Origin: Aphelidium insulamus
Taxonomy: Eukaryota > Aphelidiomycota > Aphelidea > Aphelidiaceae
Length of the DNA: 64,000 bases
NCBI GenBank assembly: GCA_036784855.1
Contig: JAZDSV010000030.1
Span: 132,997-196,996, forward strand
Direction: 5' to 3'
Each line of letters starts with the position of its first letter. Positions within the stretch are counted from its first letter, which is position 1. Under the pieces are notes generated by a model. The model was not told where the DNA came from and ran no database searches. It saw only the letters and a list, made by a program, of their open reading frames with translations. The position numbers and the translations under genes were made by a program. Positions 36,226 to 48,556 of the stretch are shown piece by piece.

Positions 36226-37623
36226 ATGTCGGCAACAGCAGCCCTGCGAGCACCCGAGGAGGTGGCACAACTAAAGTCTCTGGTGGCGGATGCACTGACC
36301 CGGTCTGGTGCCATGGGCCGGATAAAGGTAGATTGTCACACCGTAGAGCCACTGTCTCACACCGATCCCGTTGGTGTGCTGCAGGCAGATCTGCGCGCCA
36401 GTGTTCTCAGCATACTACAACAACAGCAACAACAACAGTCTGGTCAGACACCGCCGCAACAACCGGCACCCACCAACATCAAACTGCAGCGTCTGAAGGG
36501 ATCCCGGGAAGGTTTGTATAAGATAAACTGTATATATACTTTGACACTGATGACAGGCCGCCTGCTGCTCGACATGATGACCGAGTTCCTGGAGTACTTT
36601 GACATGCAAAATACGCTGGCAGTGTTCACGGCCGAATGCACGCTGGTACACTGAATAGTAGTTGTTAGTGTGGCATTTCACATACAATAGCCCGACCACT
36701 TCGACCCGCTGCTCCGGCCCATCATTGGCAAGGAGATTAATTTGCCGCTGGTGGCGGGCACCGCGCCCGATGGAGTCACGCTGTCACAGTCGGATGATCC
36801 GGTGCTGTTGATCTTGCTGCGTGGCTACGAGGTCAACTTGAAGGCACAACAACAGCAGCGGTCACAGCATCAGCTGCAGTTGCAACAGTTGCAGGCGTCC
36901 CGGAACTCTGTTGCTGCAGCTGCAGCGGCTGGTTCTTCTTCTCTGCCGCCACCACAACCGTCACTGGGCAGTTCTAGTTTGGGCGAGCTGAGTGGCAGCA
37001 AGGAGGATCTGTCACTCCTTCCCTCTGGTTCGTACTTTATACACTATATATATATAAATGTAATCTTTGTAGGCAAGAAGCAACAGGCACGGAAAGTTGT
37101 GCTGGACGAGGCGGTAGATGTGCCGCGTCGATCTGCCACCAATATCGATCTGCTGCCCGCCGTGTCGTCCGAAGCGCTGAATTCACTGCGGGCCCGCGCG
37201 TCCGCCGAGAACTTGCAGTCACTCAACACCGCTGCACCGCCAACAACAACAACAACAACTGTGTCCCCACGCGGATCACAGGAGCCTCTCTCGGGCGGTG
37301 GTAATAGTGGTGGCAAGGGGTTGGGTGTGTCGGTGGTATTGAACAGGTCCAAGCCGGATCTGAGTGTGCGCGCGCCACAGCCACCACCGCAGCAGCAGCC
37401 AGATTCCTCTGACACTCCATGGGACAGTAGTGACACTGGCGGTGATGAGGTACAGATATTACATCATCATTATAATGTCTTGTACACTAACAATACATAG
37501 CCACACACGGAAGACCAGTCGCTGGACGAGGAAGAGTTCAACCACGCCGCCATGCTGGACTCGCCCGAGTATGACTTTGAGTCGGAGGACGTGGAGCTGG
37601 TGGACTTTGACGATAATTTTTGA
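36226..37623 (+). CDS. Centrosomal protein FOP/CEP43 (LisH domain)
   Basis: Five exons join in frame: 36226-36511, 36557-36645, 36691-37027, 37073-37449 and 37501-37623. The N-terminus (LKSLVADALTRSGAMGRIKV, then LQADLRASVLSIL) and the LisH-type segment GRLLLDMMTEFLEYFDMQNT, followed by LAVFTAE, match the FGFR1OP/FOP family in order and spacing. FOP anchors proteins at centrioles and basal bodies and is needed for ciliogenesis. After IIGKEINLPL comes low-complexity sequence rich in Gln and Ser, then an acidic C-terminus (EDQSLDEEEFNHAAMLDSPE), similar in character to human FOP. It implies the organism builds centrioles or flagella. It is divergent from its neighbour MED14 only in direction: their 3' ends converge within 70 nt. 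Confidence 0.85.
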
Positions 37624-37689
37624 TGATAATTTTGCGGTTCTTTGCAATCTCAATAACATATACAAGCAATGTATGTATAATATTATCTG

Positions 37690-38155
37690 TTAGTTGCGGT
37701 GCGGTGGCTGCTGCTGGACTGCGGCAGCCCCCTTCAGCCAGTCCAGTGCTTGCCTGGGTGCCAAGTTGCACTGTGCTGAAAATGTGTCTCTGACGTGCTT
37801 CGTCTCGTCGGTTGCTGTACAGTTCAGGATAAGAAATACTTGTTTAAACTGCAATTGATTTCACACACCTTTGGCGAACTGGACGGTCCAGCTGCACGTG
37901 CCATCAATTACGGCCACGCGTACTCCAAACGGGCCCAGGTTGGAGGCGCCGATGTGCACCGAGGCACTACACCTGTCCAGCCGGCGGCCCTTTGGCGGCA
38001 CCGACAACGCCGTGGCCCACACGTTGAGTGCGTCCACGGCCAGCGCCCACTCGCACAGCACCGGCACAATCAGTTGAATGCAGTCGGCGTGCTCGCCCAT
38101 GGTCGCCACCAGCGCCGCGCCGGGCAGCACCAGCATGCTCATTGTATTGTGCAAC

Positions 38156-38193
<38 letters not shown>

Positions 38194-41100
38194 TCGTTGC
38201 CGCCACAAGGTGTCCAGTGACTGGCTGATGCTCTCCATGATGGAGCCGAGGAGCGGGATGGATTTGAGGGTGGTGCCACTGCCACTACTCTTGTTGTTAG
38301 TGGGAGGTGACACCTTGTTCAGCGGATCGAACGGGGTCATGGCGGCGTCGGACACGCGGCACCAGCCATTCCGCAGCACGGCCACGTCCAGGCCAAAGTT
38401 GGCGCCCAAATATATGCGACACCGCCGCATTGAACGCCGATGAAGCCGGATTGATCCGTTGACGCCGAATCGACTAGCACATGACGTGGCGATGCTGTTG
38501 AGAGCGTCGGAAGCGTTCAAGCACAGCTGCAGCCCGCGCACCAGCGAATTTAGACTGTATCGACACTGACTGAGCTCATGTGCCAAATTGGTTCTGTCAA
38601 GCATCTCGGCGTGAGGATTTGCAGTGTCGTCTGGTATTGTCGCCATGACGGTAAAGATCGGTAGGTGTCGCGGTAATGGTGACCTGGATATTCGGAGAAC
38701 AGTCGGGTCCACTCGAATGTGCAGCTGTAATCCGGTGCATTGGACTTCAAGCACGTGGCCGTCGAATCGGGAGACGCTATAGTCGACTGGCCGCGAGGTG
38801 AATGCAAGCCGCTCCAGATAGATTCGAGACCTTATCCAAGACAGTATGTGTGCCAGTGCTCCTGGACCCATGGCAGAATGATATACCACAGGTTTCTTGC
38901 TGGCTGGTCCATTTGAGTATCACACAGTGCAATATGCGCGCACACAAACGCACCGGTGCTTATCAACGAGGCAATAATGTGATACCGGCTTTTGTAGAGA
39001 AGCAATCGGAACCGGACACGGACACCAACTATATCCAGGCCTACTTCACTCAATAGATTTCCCTCTTGCCTGTCATCAGCAGTAACAGTTTTTAAATTCT
39101 TGGCAACGGATGGCCTGCTCAACGTCTGCTCAAATTCCGCCTTGCGTATATACAATCTAGATGTGTTAGATGTACGCATATAACTGGCTCGCCGCGTACT
39201 CTATAGACTCGATCCGCTGCTGAAGTAGCCCCGATGACCAACACTCGGCCAACGGGATTATTACCGGTTCGATGACTTCAGCAGTACTTTGTGACCTGTG
39301 GCGATTTGAATAAAAGAGTGCGTCGAACAACGATCACGTACGGGCAAATCATCCGGAACGACAACGTGTCACGATTAGGAGACTGCAGCGACAGCATCAC
39401 AAACCAGCCAGGTAAAGTGGAGTAGAGGAGAACCGCCACAATGTTGTTGTCAGACATTTTGACACTTTCTTGAAACAGCGATCGAGATTTCTTTGCTGAA
39501 AGTGCCGTAAAGCGACCCTCTTTGCAAATGACCGACACGATTTCTGCCAGAGACTGCGCGGCAAAAAAATCCCTGATTGTTGCTTTTACAGTCGCAAAAT
39601 CCTGATTCATCAGCGATTGGAAATCCGTCGCGCTTGCCAAACTGGTATCCACGGCGGAATGCACCAGCAAGCGCCCGAAGCGCGGATCAACTGAGAACTG
39701 AACACTGGAACCGGATGCAAGTTGCACTTTTAAAGAGTAACCACGCGGTGTCAATGTTGGCTCCGCGCAAAGACCCACATCAATTTCACGCGCCAGCACT
39801 GTCAGCAGATACCGTGAATGTGCCTCAATTACAGTGTTTAAAATCGAGATAAACTTTGTTCGTGGAAGCTGCGCGGGGGAGAATCGGCTCTTGAGACGAT
39901 TATCCTGATCAATATTGGAGTCACATGATAGTCTTATGCGGGAGTTATTTGTCTGTTGAGTGGGTTAAGATGTGTTGCACATAAAGTGATTGTGTACCGT
40001 TGCCGCCGCGAGCCGAAGCGAGAATGTGTATCCACGGCTGCTAAAGTGTCCACCCCTTTCCCGCAGCGGGCAATGTCTGTGACAATGAGTTATTCAACAA
40101 AGATACATAAATAAGATAAAAGTCAACAACTTACGACCAGTATGAAATGTCCAACGACGCAGGAAGTGATGTCACAGAGAACCAGTCGGCGCTGCGTGCA
40201 AGGTGCTCGGCCTCAATCGATATATTGGCGAGCTGCAGACCAAGCCACACGCCATCTACAGTAGATATGTTATTATACAATAAGAAGAGCTTACAAAGAC
40301 ACTTGCGCAGTAGTGAATGCGCGGCGTTGAAATCCGCCTCCTGTCCACTGTCCAGCTTTGCCTGAACAGCGCATTGTAGGTTGAACAGAGTCATCGGTGT
40401 CAGGCCTGTTAAATCTTTTAGCCTTGATTCATTTTGTTCAGAAACATACTGGTTGAATTCATGGCCACTTGTTGAACTTGCCATGCCCATCGAAGCTTGT
40501 CACTTGATGCCACCTCGCTAGATGTGGCTCTCGGTACAAGCTTCAACCGCATTTCGTACTCTGATGCGACGACAACGCTCATAATAGAACCACCTATACG
40601 TTAATCTATGTCTAAGCATTATCAACTATTTAGACTGACTTGTCGCGAGAGTCCATGCAGACGGAATGGCGCCTATTCGATTTATCAGCTGCACCCTGAT
40701 CAAGTGCTCCATTCTGCTTTCAATCTGCCTTCTTTCTGCTTCCGTAAGCTCTGGCTGCGCCTTCCACCTCTGGAAATGACGGTATTAACCCTTAATTAAA
40801 ATATCTAAACAAATCGAACAGACCTGCAGTGCAAGTGGCAGCAAGTTCTGCACCTGGCCCGACTGTATATCCAAAGCAGCGTCCACGTGAAATGGTGGCG
40901 CCAAACACCGCATGGACAGTTGTTGCTGGACAAAGAAGAGCTGATCAGCTAGACATTAATCAGTCACTTGGTTGGGTGGATGGACGGTGCCGATGGGCTG
41001 TACCGGCAGCGGCAGACCGCGAATTGGCCGCACACATGGACTGCATACACGCCATAAGCCGGTCCATTATCCGGCGCTACGTAGTGAACGTGAAGTGATT

Positions 41101-41459
41101 ATGCCGCGTGACCATACGGTACGTACATGCTCCTGCGACACGGTGATAAGAACATGTTTAATACTTGCACATGTACAATACGCACCGCGATAAACTTGAC
41201 CAGGACGTATAGCTGCAGACATCGGTGCCGCTGGACACGTATGGCACTAAGTAGACGCTCCTTTTTGCGCAGAGGCTCATTGCTGCACGGTGTGAGTGCA
41301 TGCAGAGTGAGTAGTTTTATACAAGTGTACACCACTACACTACGTTTCATCCACGGCGGGTGCAGGTAGCAACTTGGACTCGGACACGGCCAGCTGGCGC
41401 AACTGGCGCAACTGACGCGCCGCCCACCGCTCCACCAGCGAGTCCAGTGGCGATTGCAT
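37690..41459 (-). CDS. MED14: Mediator complex subunit MED14
   Basis: Backbone subunit that joins the Mediator head, middle and tail in the nucleus. The ATG at 41459 (MQSPLDSLVERWAARQLRQL) is followed by an exon at about 41285-41180 (NEPLRKKERLLSAIRVQRHR, LYVLVKFIAV), the classic MED14 N-terminal helix pair. Other recognisable blocks are QLSMRCLAPPFHVDAALDIQ (about 40.9 kb), RQIESRMEHLIRVQLINRIG (about 40.7 kb), SEYEMRLKLVPRA, and the later repeat domains (LKVQLASGSSVQFSVDPRFG; LERLAFTSRPVDYSVSRFDG). A polyglutamine run sits in the C-terminal half. The last exon (about 37820-37690) ends QQQPPHRN. Several small exons around 40.0-41.1 kb are not fully resolved. The length, about 1100 residues, suits the family. 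Confidence 0.78.
38156..38192 (-). repeat. CAA/TTG trinucleotide repeat coding polyglutamine in MED14
   Basis: Twelve or so consecutive CAA codons on the minus strand. It is a perfect microsatellite and so likely polymorphic in length. Confidence 0.9.
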
Positions 41460-41499
41460 AGCACACAAAAATGGAAATCTATTTGCACAGTTCAGATCT

Positions 41500-42033
41500 A
41501 ATAGTTTTATGTCATATGCGCTATTAAGTTGCTTTGTATTGCACTGTTGTAATATTTAGTTGGCAAGTGTGGTAGTAAATACTTACTATGTATTGTGAAA
41601 GTAGTGCTGTCTCCTTGCACAGCAACATAGTTGCAGTGTGCCGGTAGACCAGGATACTTATCCACGGCCACAGTTTGTATGTAAACATCAATTGGGTGTC
41701 AAGCTTGTTGTTCTATGGGTCTCCTGGAGAGCCTTTAGTTGCGTTTTAGCCCTTTAGCCCAATAATATGCATTGTTGCGTTATTAATCAGTCTGTCCTAT
41801 CCCGGTGGTTAAACTGTGTGCAAACTTGCATTGCGTGTCAATACATGTATGTATACTCAACATGTCATTCCTCATCATTTCAGCTGTTTACATAGCACTT
41901 TACTATTGCTGCTATATCTTGTGTGAAGTAAATACGTAAATATATGGTCTCGTTGGTCTTGTGCATAGCTGCTGCTAAATAGCTGTTATTAACGCTGACT
42001 GCAATTATTGAACATACAATCATACATACAATC
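41500..42033. other. Intergenic, bidirectional promoter region
   Basis: Lies between the divergent starts of MED14 (-) and the thiolase-like gene (+), and probably carries both promoters. No gene is supported here. Moderately AT-rich. Confidence 0.45.
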
Positions 42034-43577
42034 ATGGCCATTGGACGGCGATCGGCGGTCCGCATTGTCGGCACCGGCATGACGGCGCTCAACCCGCGGC
42101 CGGCACCCTCTCCCGGCATGCTGTACGTGGATTGCTTATCCATGGTAGTGTTCACAAGTATATACTCACACGGCAGAATGCAGCAGGCACTACGACTGGC
42201 ACTGGCAGATGCCCGCCTGGCCCTCTCGGCCGTCAATGGGTACATGCACACCTGCACTGTACACATACAGGCTATTGACACCCACAGACTGGTGTGCGTG
42301 CCGTCGCTGGCAGAATCGCACTTTATGGAGGCGCACCTGCTGGCCACGCGCGTCGGCCTGCTGCCCAACCCCGCGCACCAGTCCGTAATTGTGCGCACAC
42401 TGGACACCGGGGGTGCCGGTCCCATATCGGGTCTGCTGGAGGCGCGGCGCATGATCAACCACGAGGGCCGTGACTGTGTGGCCGTGGTGGCTGGTGCGTG
42501 TGCATGATGGTGTACCTGTAACTGTGACTTAATACATACAAGGCGATACCGTGTCGGCTCTGTCACGCGCCGACTTTCTGGCCAAGGCTGATGCATCGTG
42601 TCGGCCGCCTGAAGAGCGTGCGGGACCCGCGCCGCCATCGCCCCTCATACCGAATGCGTACGACATGATTGCCCGGTGGCAGATGAAACAGTACGGACTG
42701 TCACGGCAGTCACTGGCCAAGTGTGCCGCCCTGATGTCGTTGATGGCGTCGCGGCATCCATCGGCGCTGATGCAGCGGTTAGTGTTATACATTATATTAG
42801 TGGTGGTGTTCTAGCTTTACATTTATACATGTATATGTGTCTAGCTGCAACTCGGTTGAGGCCGTCATGGAGGCGCCATTAGTTGCACCCAACACCACAG
42901 TGCTCGAGTGTGCGCGGAGAGCTGACGGTGCGGCTGCCATCATTCTGGTGAGCACGAATTTTATGCGCCGGCAATCACAAATGGACCCCAAGCAGAGTGT
43001 GGTGGTGATTAGTGGAGCTGAGGGGTGCGTGTGATAATAGTATCATGTAATGACAGTGATGACTGACAAGCACAGCTCCGGGCCGCTGTATCCACCCGCT
43101 GATGTTGACGATATTACAGAGGCAATGTTTTCGTGCGAGGAGGCGTGTCTGGCCGCGATGGAGGATGCGCAGTTGGGCGTGAGTGACATTGACTTTTTCG
43201 GTCTGTACGACTGCTTCCCGATCTGTCTCATTCGTGCCATCGAGTCGGTGGGGCTGGCCGCCAAGGGTCGTGGCGGTGACTACATTGATGAGTGCTATGG
43301 CCGTCTGCAGGGATACTTTTCTGGCGCACGATCTGATGTGAAGCAGTTACCGCTGCCACAGAGTGTGATGCCGATAAACACTCACGGAGGACTGATGGCG
43401 TTTGGCGCGCCGTGGGAGGTGCCGGCCATGTACAATGTCATTGAGGCGGTGACCCAGCTTCGGGGCACAGCGAATCCCGCCCGCCAGATTCCCAACGCCA
43501 AACGTGCACTTGTCTACGGAAACGGAGGAATATTCTCGGCCAGCAGTGTCGCCATCCTCGGCAAAGGTGTTTACTAA
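42034..43577 (+). CDS. Thiolase-like protein (SCP2-thiolase type) without catalytic Cys
   Basis: Exons 42034-42493, 42543-42777, 42845-43024 and 43076-43577 join in frame. The fold markers are clear: MTALNPRPAPS, MQQALRLALADARLAL, the loop RTLDTGGAGPISGLLEARRM, ECARRADGAAAIILVST, DIDFFGLYDCFPICLIRAIE and INTHGGLMAFGAPWEV (the NxHGG histidine motif). The position of the nucleophilic cysteine reads TGGAG and the C-terminal CGGG-type motif reads YGNGG. This pattern is typical of the SCP2-thiolase/lipid-transfer-associated subfamily rather than biosynthetic or beta-oxidation thiolases. The enzyme would act on acyl-CoA, possibly retro-aldol cleavage; the reaction here is unknown. No C-terminal SKL signal is seen (ends GKGVY). 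Confidence 0.78.
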
Positions 43578-46108
43578 AAGATATAGCTTATCTGAAACGG
43601 CACCTTGGCTAATCTTGTTCTGCGTCAATGAAGTACGGCCGCTGTTATTGCCGCGCAGATCGGCATCTGACGCAGATTGCCGCGATTGCTGCGATATGGT
43701 TTGCGACAGCTTAGTGTTCTCCATGCCCCACGATAGTAATTCGGATATATCAGCTGTGGACGAAAGTGGCGTTTCCGTTGATATTGCCGCGGACTTTATC
43801 GGCTGTATTGAGGAGGTGCGGGAGTCCAGTGTGGCCATGCTCATTGCTTTGGAGGGTTTACGGGTGTGTGCGGACGCAGATGTTATGGGTCGCTGTGATG
43901 TTTCTCCGCGTAGAGCGTATGCTGTAGCCTCCTTCAAATCACCAAGCCACTTTTTCTTTGCGTCGCCAGAGGGAAACGTGAGTCGATAAGTTGACGCTTC
44001 AGTGTTGATTTGTACGGGATACCGCTGCTCTATAGGAGTCATCAGAGTACATTTTAAGCAAGCTCTCTTTCCACTTGCCACTCTTAATGTCTTGCCCCGC
44101 GCAGTCATCAATTTGACTCCAGGAAGTGAGTGCAATGTTTGCCAGATGCACGTAGCGCGACGTAGCATTTTTGGCACTAGTTCCTCGGCCGGGCATCCGC
44201 GGGATAAAATCATGGCCGTTCTTGTGACGTCGAGTGATCACCAGTAGTCGATGAAAGAGGAACGCATAAGCTGGACTGGCCAACGAGACATCCACTGTGC
44301 AGTAAGCAATCATTTTAGGTGTACATAAAAGTGCCATACCTTCCGGTTCTGGTGAAGCAGATAGTAGGGCGTCCAGATCCATTGCTGCGCCCTCAAGAAT
44401 TGGTGGCTGAACTACTTTGGAGAATGTCACCTCTTGGAATAGCAACGGGCCTTCGCTGATATAATGTTCTTCCAAATCATCTTGACTAGTCGGCACTTCA
44501 ACACTAGCGGTATCATCCACTGATGATGCGCTGGTTGCTTTGGGCAGCAGCCCGGCACTCAGAGGCAGTCCGATTTTGTTCTGAAGGGCATTCAGTCGAG
44601 ATTTTGATTCATTAAACGATTTTGCTCTGTTCAAAGCTTTGGCACACTCGTGCAGGCGTTCATACGCACCGCACAAGGCCGAGTAATCCGGATGTTGATT
44701 CCAGGTCTTCTTTATAAAGTCCTGTTCATAATGCATGAGTAACAGCAAGGTTTGTTTTGATTTTTGATTTACCTTGAATAGCAGCTCGTATCTTGGTATA
44801 CGTTGAACTGGCAATATTAATAGAGACGCCAGGTCTTGTCGGCTGTCTGTGCGTAATCCGGCATCCTATTACATATCAGCTTTCAACTTTGCATGCAAAG
44901 GTATCACCTCAATAAAATTACGGATCTCTTGGTGCTTACACATTTTGTGGAGCCTCTGTCTCGCCACTTCAAAGTTATTGCAATAGGGTATGTAAATATG
45001 AAGCCAATTGGTCTGCATAAAGTTAGTAGAGTTAAGTTGATGCTGTAGTAAAGTTAATTAGTAGGATAATTACGACATGAAAAAAGTTTACCATGTCAAC
45101 TAAGACAGGCGAGATCGCGCAGTTGACAGACCATTCCTTCTGGATAAGCAACAAACGTTCCAGTAAAGGCTCATGTTGTGCGAGTATCTCCTCTGCATTG
45201 CAAAACACAGCAGTGATATGTTCGCGCGTTATTCCGAGCTTCTTTCCAAGGGTCGTCATTGGCCGCAGATAATTGTCGACCATGGAACCAAGTTGACGAA
45301 CGTATGATACTTCGGTTTCGATCAACTCGTCCAGAATTCTTGTGCGTGATAATTGCAGGCGTGTAATTCTATACTGTTCTCGTCGCTCAGTCAACCGCCG
45401 CCGCTCAAGCTGGCCTCGCCACAAAGATTGAATAGTAATGGTGCGGCGCAAACGAATCTGTTCACGTCGTATCAGCATCAATCCAGTCCACCACTTTTGA
45501 AGCAAAGTCGCTGCCATGCGCTGTCGCCGTTTTATGAGCCGTTGCCTGACATAACGCCTAAGAATCACCACCGCGATAGCTACTTGCCACAAAGATGATG
45601 TTCGCTGCAATCACGGTAAGATGCTTCTCTGATAACGACGACGATCATGCCTGCTGTTTCATCAGAACCATCCATGCATCGAATGTGGATGTATCTTCAA
45701 GTTGAAGGTCCAGCGGTTCGCCGTGATCTTGAACGTAGCACGATATTGTCCGAGGGTAACTTGAGCAAATCACCGTGTTCATCACGCGTCCCGATATGAA
45801 CTCAATATCAGGTTTCGCTTCGGTGCTATCTGCGGTATTCGTTCGGAACGCGGCTGCAAACGCCTACATATGTATGGTGACGGTTAGATCAACTTGAGGT
45901 GCGTCGAGTAGAGGTTAGATCAACTCTAAAATGTAGGTGCGGTTACCGTGATTGCCACATTGGCGCTGGAAGGACAGTGAAACAGTACCAGCCGACGTGT
46001 CGCCGTGTCAAAAGAAACATTTACCGTTACCCACTTTGACCAGAAGCTGAATGTGCCGGTGGGTCGTTGCAACAGCTGTGCCTGTGTAGTTTGAATGGGC
46101 GTGTTCAT
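43347..46108 (-). CDS. RhoGEF with PH-IQ-DH-PH architecture
   Basis: Guanine-nucleotide exchange factor for Rho-family GTPases. The ATG at 46108 (MNTPIQTTQAQLLQRPTGTF) starts a first PH domain, split by an intron at about 45950-45870 (to FISGRVMNTVICSSYPRTIS and FDAWMVLMKQ). IQ motifs follow (MAATLLQKWWTGLMLIRREQ, TIQSLWRGQLERR), likely calmodulin sites. The DH domain begins RILDELIETEVSYVRQLGSM and includes the conserved PVQRIPRYELLFK and YERLHECAKALNRAKSF. A second PH domain follows (FLFHRLLVITRRHKNG, YRLTFPSGDAKKKWLGDL). The frame changes once inside this PH domain, at about 44190-44050, where a small intron probably lies. The last 230 nt of the open frame run antisense through the thiolase gene, so the true 3' end is uncertain. 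Confidence 0.78.
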
Positions 46109-46263
46109 TATAGAATTAATATTTAGGCGAGCAAGACGTTGGTTGTCAAGCAGGTTATTATTCCAAGTCGGCACAGGCAATGTTGTTAACTGTTAGAGCA
46201 GATAGACACACGGGTTTATTGGACACGTGAAGCCATCGCGATACAAGCACCCATCAGCAACTA

Positions 46264-47940
46264 TTACAAGTACAGGCCCTCGGGACCGCCTTCCTGCTTC
46301 GTGTAGAGCACCTTCTCGCGCGCCTTCTTGAAATCGTCGGCCGTGACCTTCATGCGACGCTCACGCAATGCCAGCAACCCACTCTCGGTACAGATGGCCT
46401 TGATGTCGGCGCCCGACAAATCGTCCTTGGCCATCACAAAGTCCTCAAACTTGACATCATCGGCCACGGTCATGCGGCTCGTGTGGATGTTGAAGATACG
46501 GCGCTTGGTCTTCATGTCTGGCAGCGGGAATTCAATCTTGCGGTCAATACGACCGGGGCGAATGAGGGCCGGGTCGAGCGATTCAATACGATTCGTGGCC
46601 ATGATTACCTTGACGTCGCCACGCGTGTCGAACCCGTCCAGCTGGTTGAGCAGCTCCAGCATGGTTCGTTGAATTTCACGCTCACCTCCCGAATTAGAGT
46701 CGTAGCTATACAAAGTGTATTGTTTCAGATAGACAATAGCATTAAATAGAACATACCGCTTTGTGCCCACGGCATCAATCTCGTCGATAAACACAATGGA
46801 CGGCGCATTTTCCTCGGCCACGCGGAACAGTTCACGCACCAGTTTGGGCCCCTCGCCGAGATACTTTTGAATCAGCTCCGAGCCAACCACGCGCAAAAAG
46901 GTGGCAGACGTTTGATTAGCGACAGCCTTTGCCAGCAGGGTCTTTCCGGTGCCCGGCGGCCCATACAAGATTACTCCTTTTGGCGCACGTATACCCATCT
47001 CCTCGTACAGCTCCGGGTGTGTCAGCGGCAGCTCCACGGATTCCTGAAAGTGATGGTTAGTATATGCTTTAATAGAGCACAGATAATACAGACCTTGATC
47101 TCTTGTATCTGTGTATCAAGTCCACCAATATCCGCGTATGATTCCGTGGGCGCTTTCTCGAGCTTCATCACACTCACCATCGGGTCATTATCTTCCTGCA
47201 GCACGCCGACGACAGACATTGCCTATAATATAAATGAATTTTTTAAAAATAAAGACGATAACTGACCTTGTGATGGAGTAGCACAGAGCACCCGGGCTCC
47301 AGCGCATCCTTGTCCACCACGCTCAATATGCTGACATAGTACTCGGGCCCGGTAAAAGCGGTCACAATGGCGTGATCATCGTCAATGATCTCCTCCAGCG
47401 TGCCGATGGACATGGGCGTACCACGCAGGTCGTCCACCCGGCTGCGCTCTTCCTGGTTCTTCTGGTTACGGGGTTTCAGCCGTTCCTGGTTCTGCACAAA
47501 CTCTTCCTCCAGCAGTAGAAAATCCTTTATGCGGTCCATGCGCAGCAGCTTCAGCTTGCACCTCGTTGAGGGGAACACTGCGGGCGGTGTGTGGATACAT
47601 ATATGTGTATAGACCTATGTGAATAGAGCATACCGGCGGGAAGCTTGTTGCTGGGGTCTGCACCCTTGCGACGCTTTTTGCCAACTCTGGTGGGGCCGAC
47701 GGGCGGCTCCCACTTCTTCTTCTCCTTGCCGTCCTGCCGGGCAATGTGAGATGTACTGACATCATAGAATGCGCATATGTATACTGGAGCACCTTGTCCA
47801 AGTCCTTCTTCTTGTCGGCGCCGCCACCAGGTCCTCCCGGTGGGATCAGGTCAGACAGATTGTTTCCCTACAGACATGTTAGCCCGCAATGAGGGGGGCC
47901 AGACAGGTAGCAGGCAAGCAGCAGGCAGGTGGAATACCAT
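46264..47940 (-). CDS. RPT2: 26S proteasome ATPase subunit Rpt2 (PSMC1)
   Basis: AAA+ subunit of the 19S base that unfolds substrates and opens the 20S gate. Seven exons (minus): 47938-47940, 47794-47867, 47634-47733, 47267-47577, 47094-47222, 46757-47043 and 46264-46705. The Walker [16 protein letters not shown], Walker [18 protein letters not shown] region [20 protein letters not shown] and arginine fingers [11 protein letters not shown] are all present. The HbYX tail ends GLYL, which docks in the 20S pocket. Exon 1 is only the ATG codon, and splicing gives MGNNLSDL. This creates the N-terminal Gly that is N-myristoylated in this family. An in-frame TAG lies just before exon 2, so no unspliced start is possible. 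The protein is highly conserved and complete. Confidence 0.96.
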
Positions 47941-48556
47941 TGCGTGTTGATGCTGTGTGATGTGCAAATGGAGATTGAAAACGTTCAGTGTCCAGGACTT
48001 TATTTAATGGTGGCACACTTATTGTCCTGGCAAGCGCCGTCTGCTGATGCAGTTCCATGTAGTTCTATTCGGGGGATGATGGTGGATAGCGGCGATTACA
48101 TTAATGTGACCAGATTTGTTGGCTTGGACGCCATAGGCACGAGAGCACGTATAGTGTAAAGAATGCAACATTGTGTGACGTATACTGTAGTTACAGCAAG
48201 GCTGCGATCATTTGCTTATGTAGTCACGCCTTTCGTTTACTCGAGAGCGCTTGCAACGTACTTTCGCACGTAAAATCCTGTGGCGGCAATGGCCTACACC
48301 ACGTATCATGCGGGTGTTTAGCAACAACGACCTTGCCGAGCACCTGCAATCACTGTTCCAGCTGTGCATAGCATTAAACTCACTCCACGCAGGTGGAACC
48401 GGCCCGTGACATACCCGATCCCGAAAAATTGGATGCCGCCGCAGCTATAGTTGTTCCAAACTGCACATCTACGTACGAAAATCTTATTTGATCTATTTGT
48501 TTATTGAATGAGATAATTAAATGTGAGCAAAGCGTCACTACATAATACATAGCATG
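47941..48556. other. Intergenic region
   Basis: 5' flank of RPT2 and spacer to the decayed kinase fragment. Open frames at 47929-48159 (+) have no family resemblance. Confidence 0.4.

Noticed and set aside
42242-42272. 31-nt GT...AG 'intron' in the first thiolase exon
   Set aside because: The reading frame is open through it, and removing it would shift the frame out of the thiolase fold.
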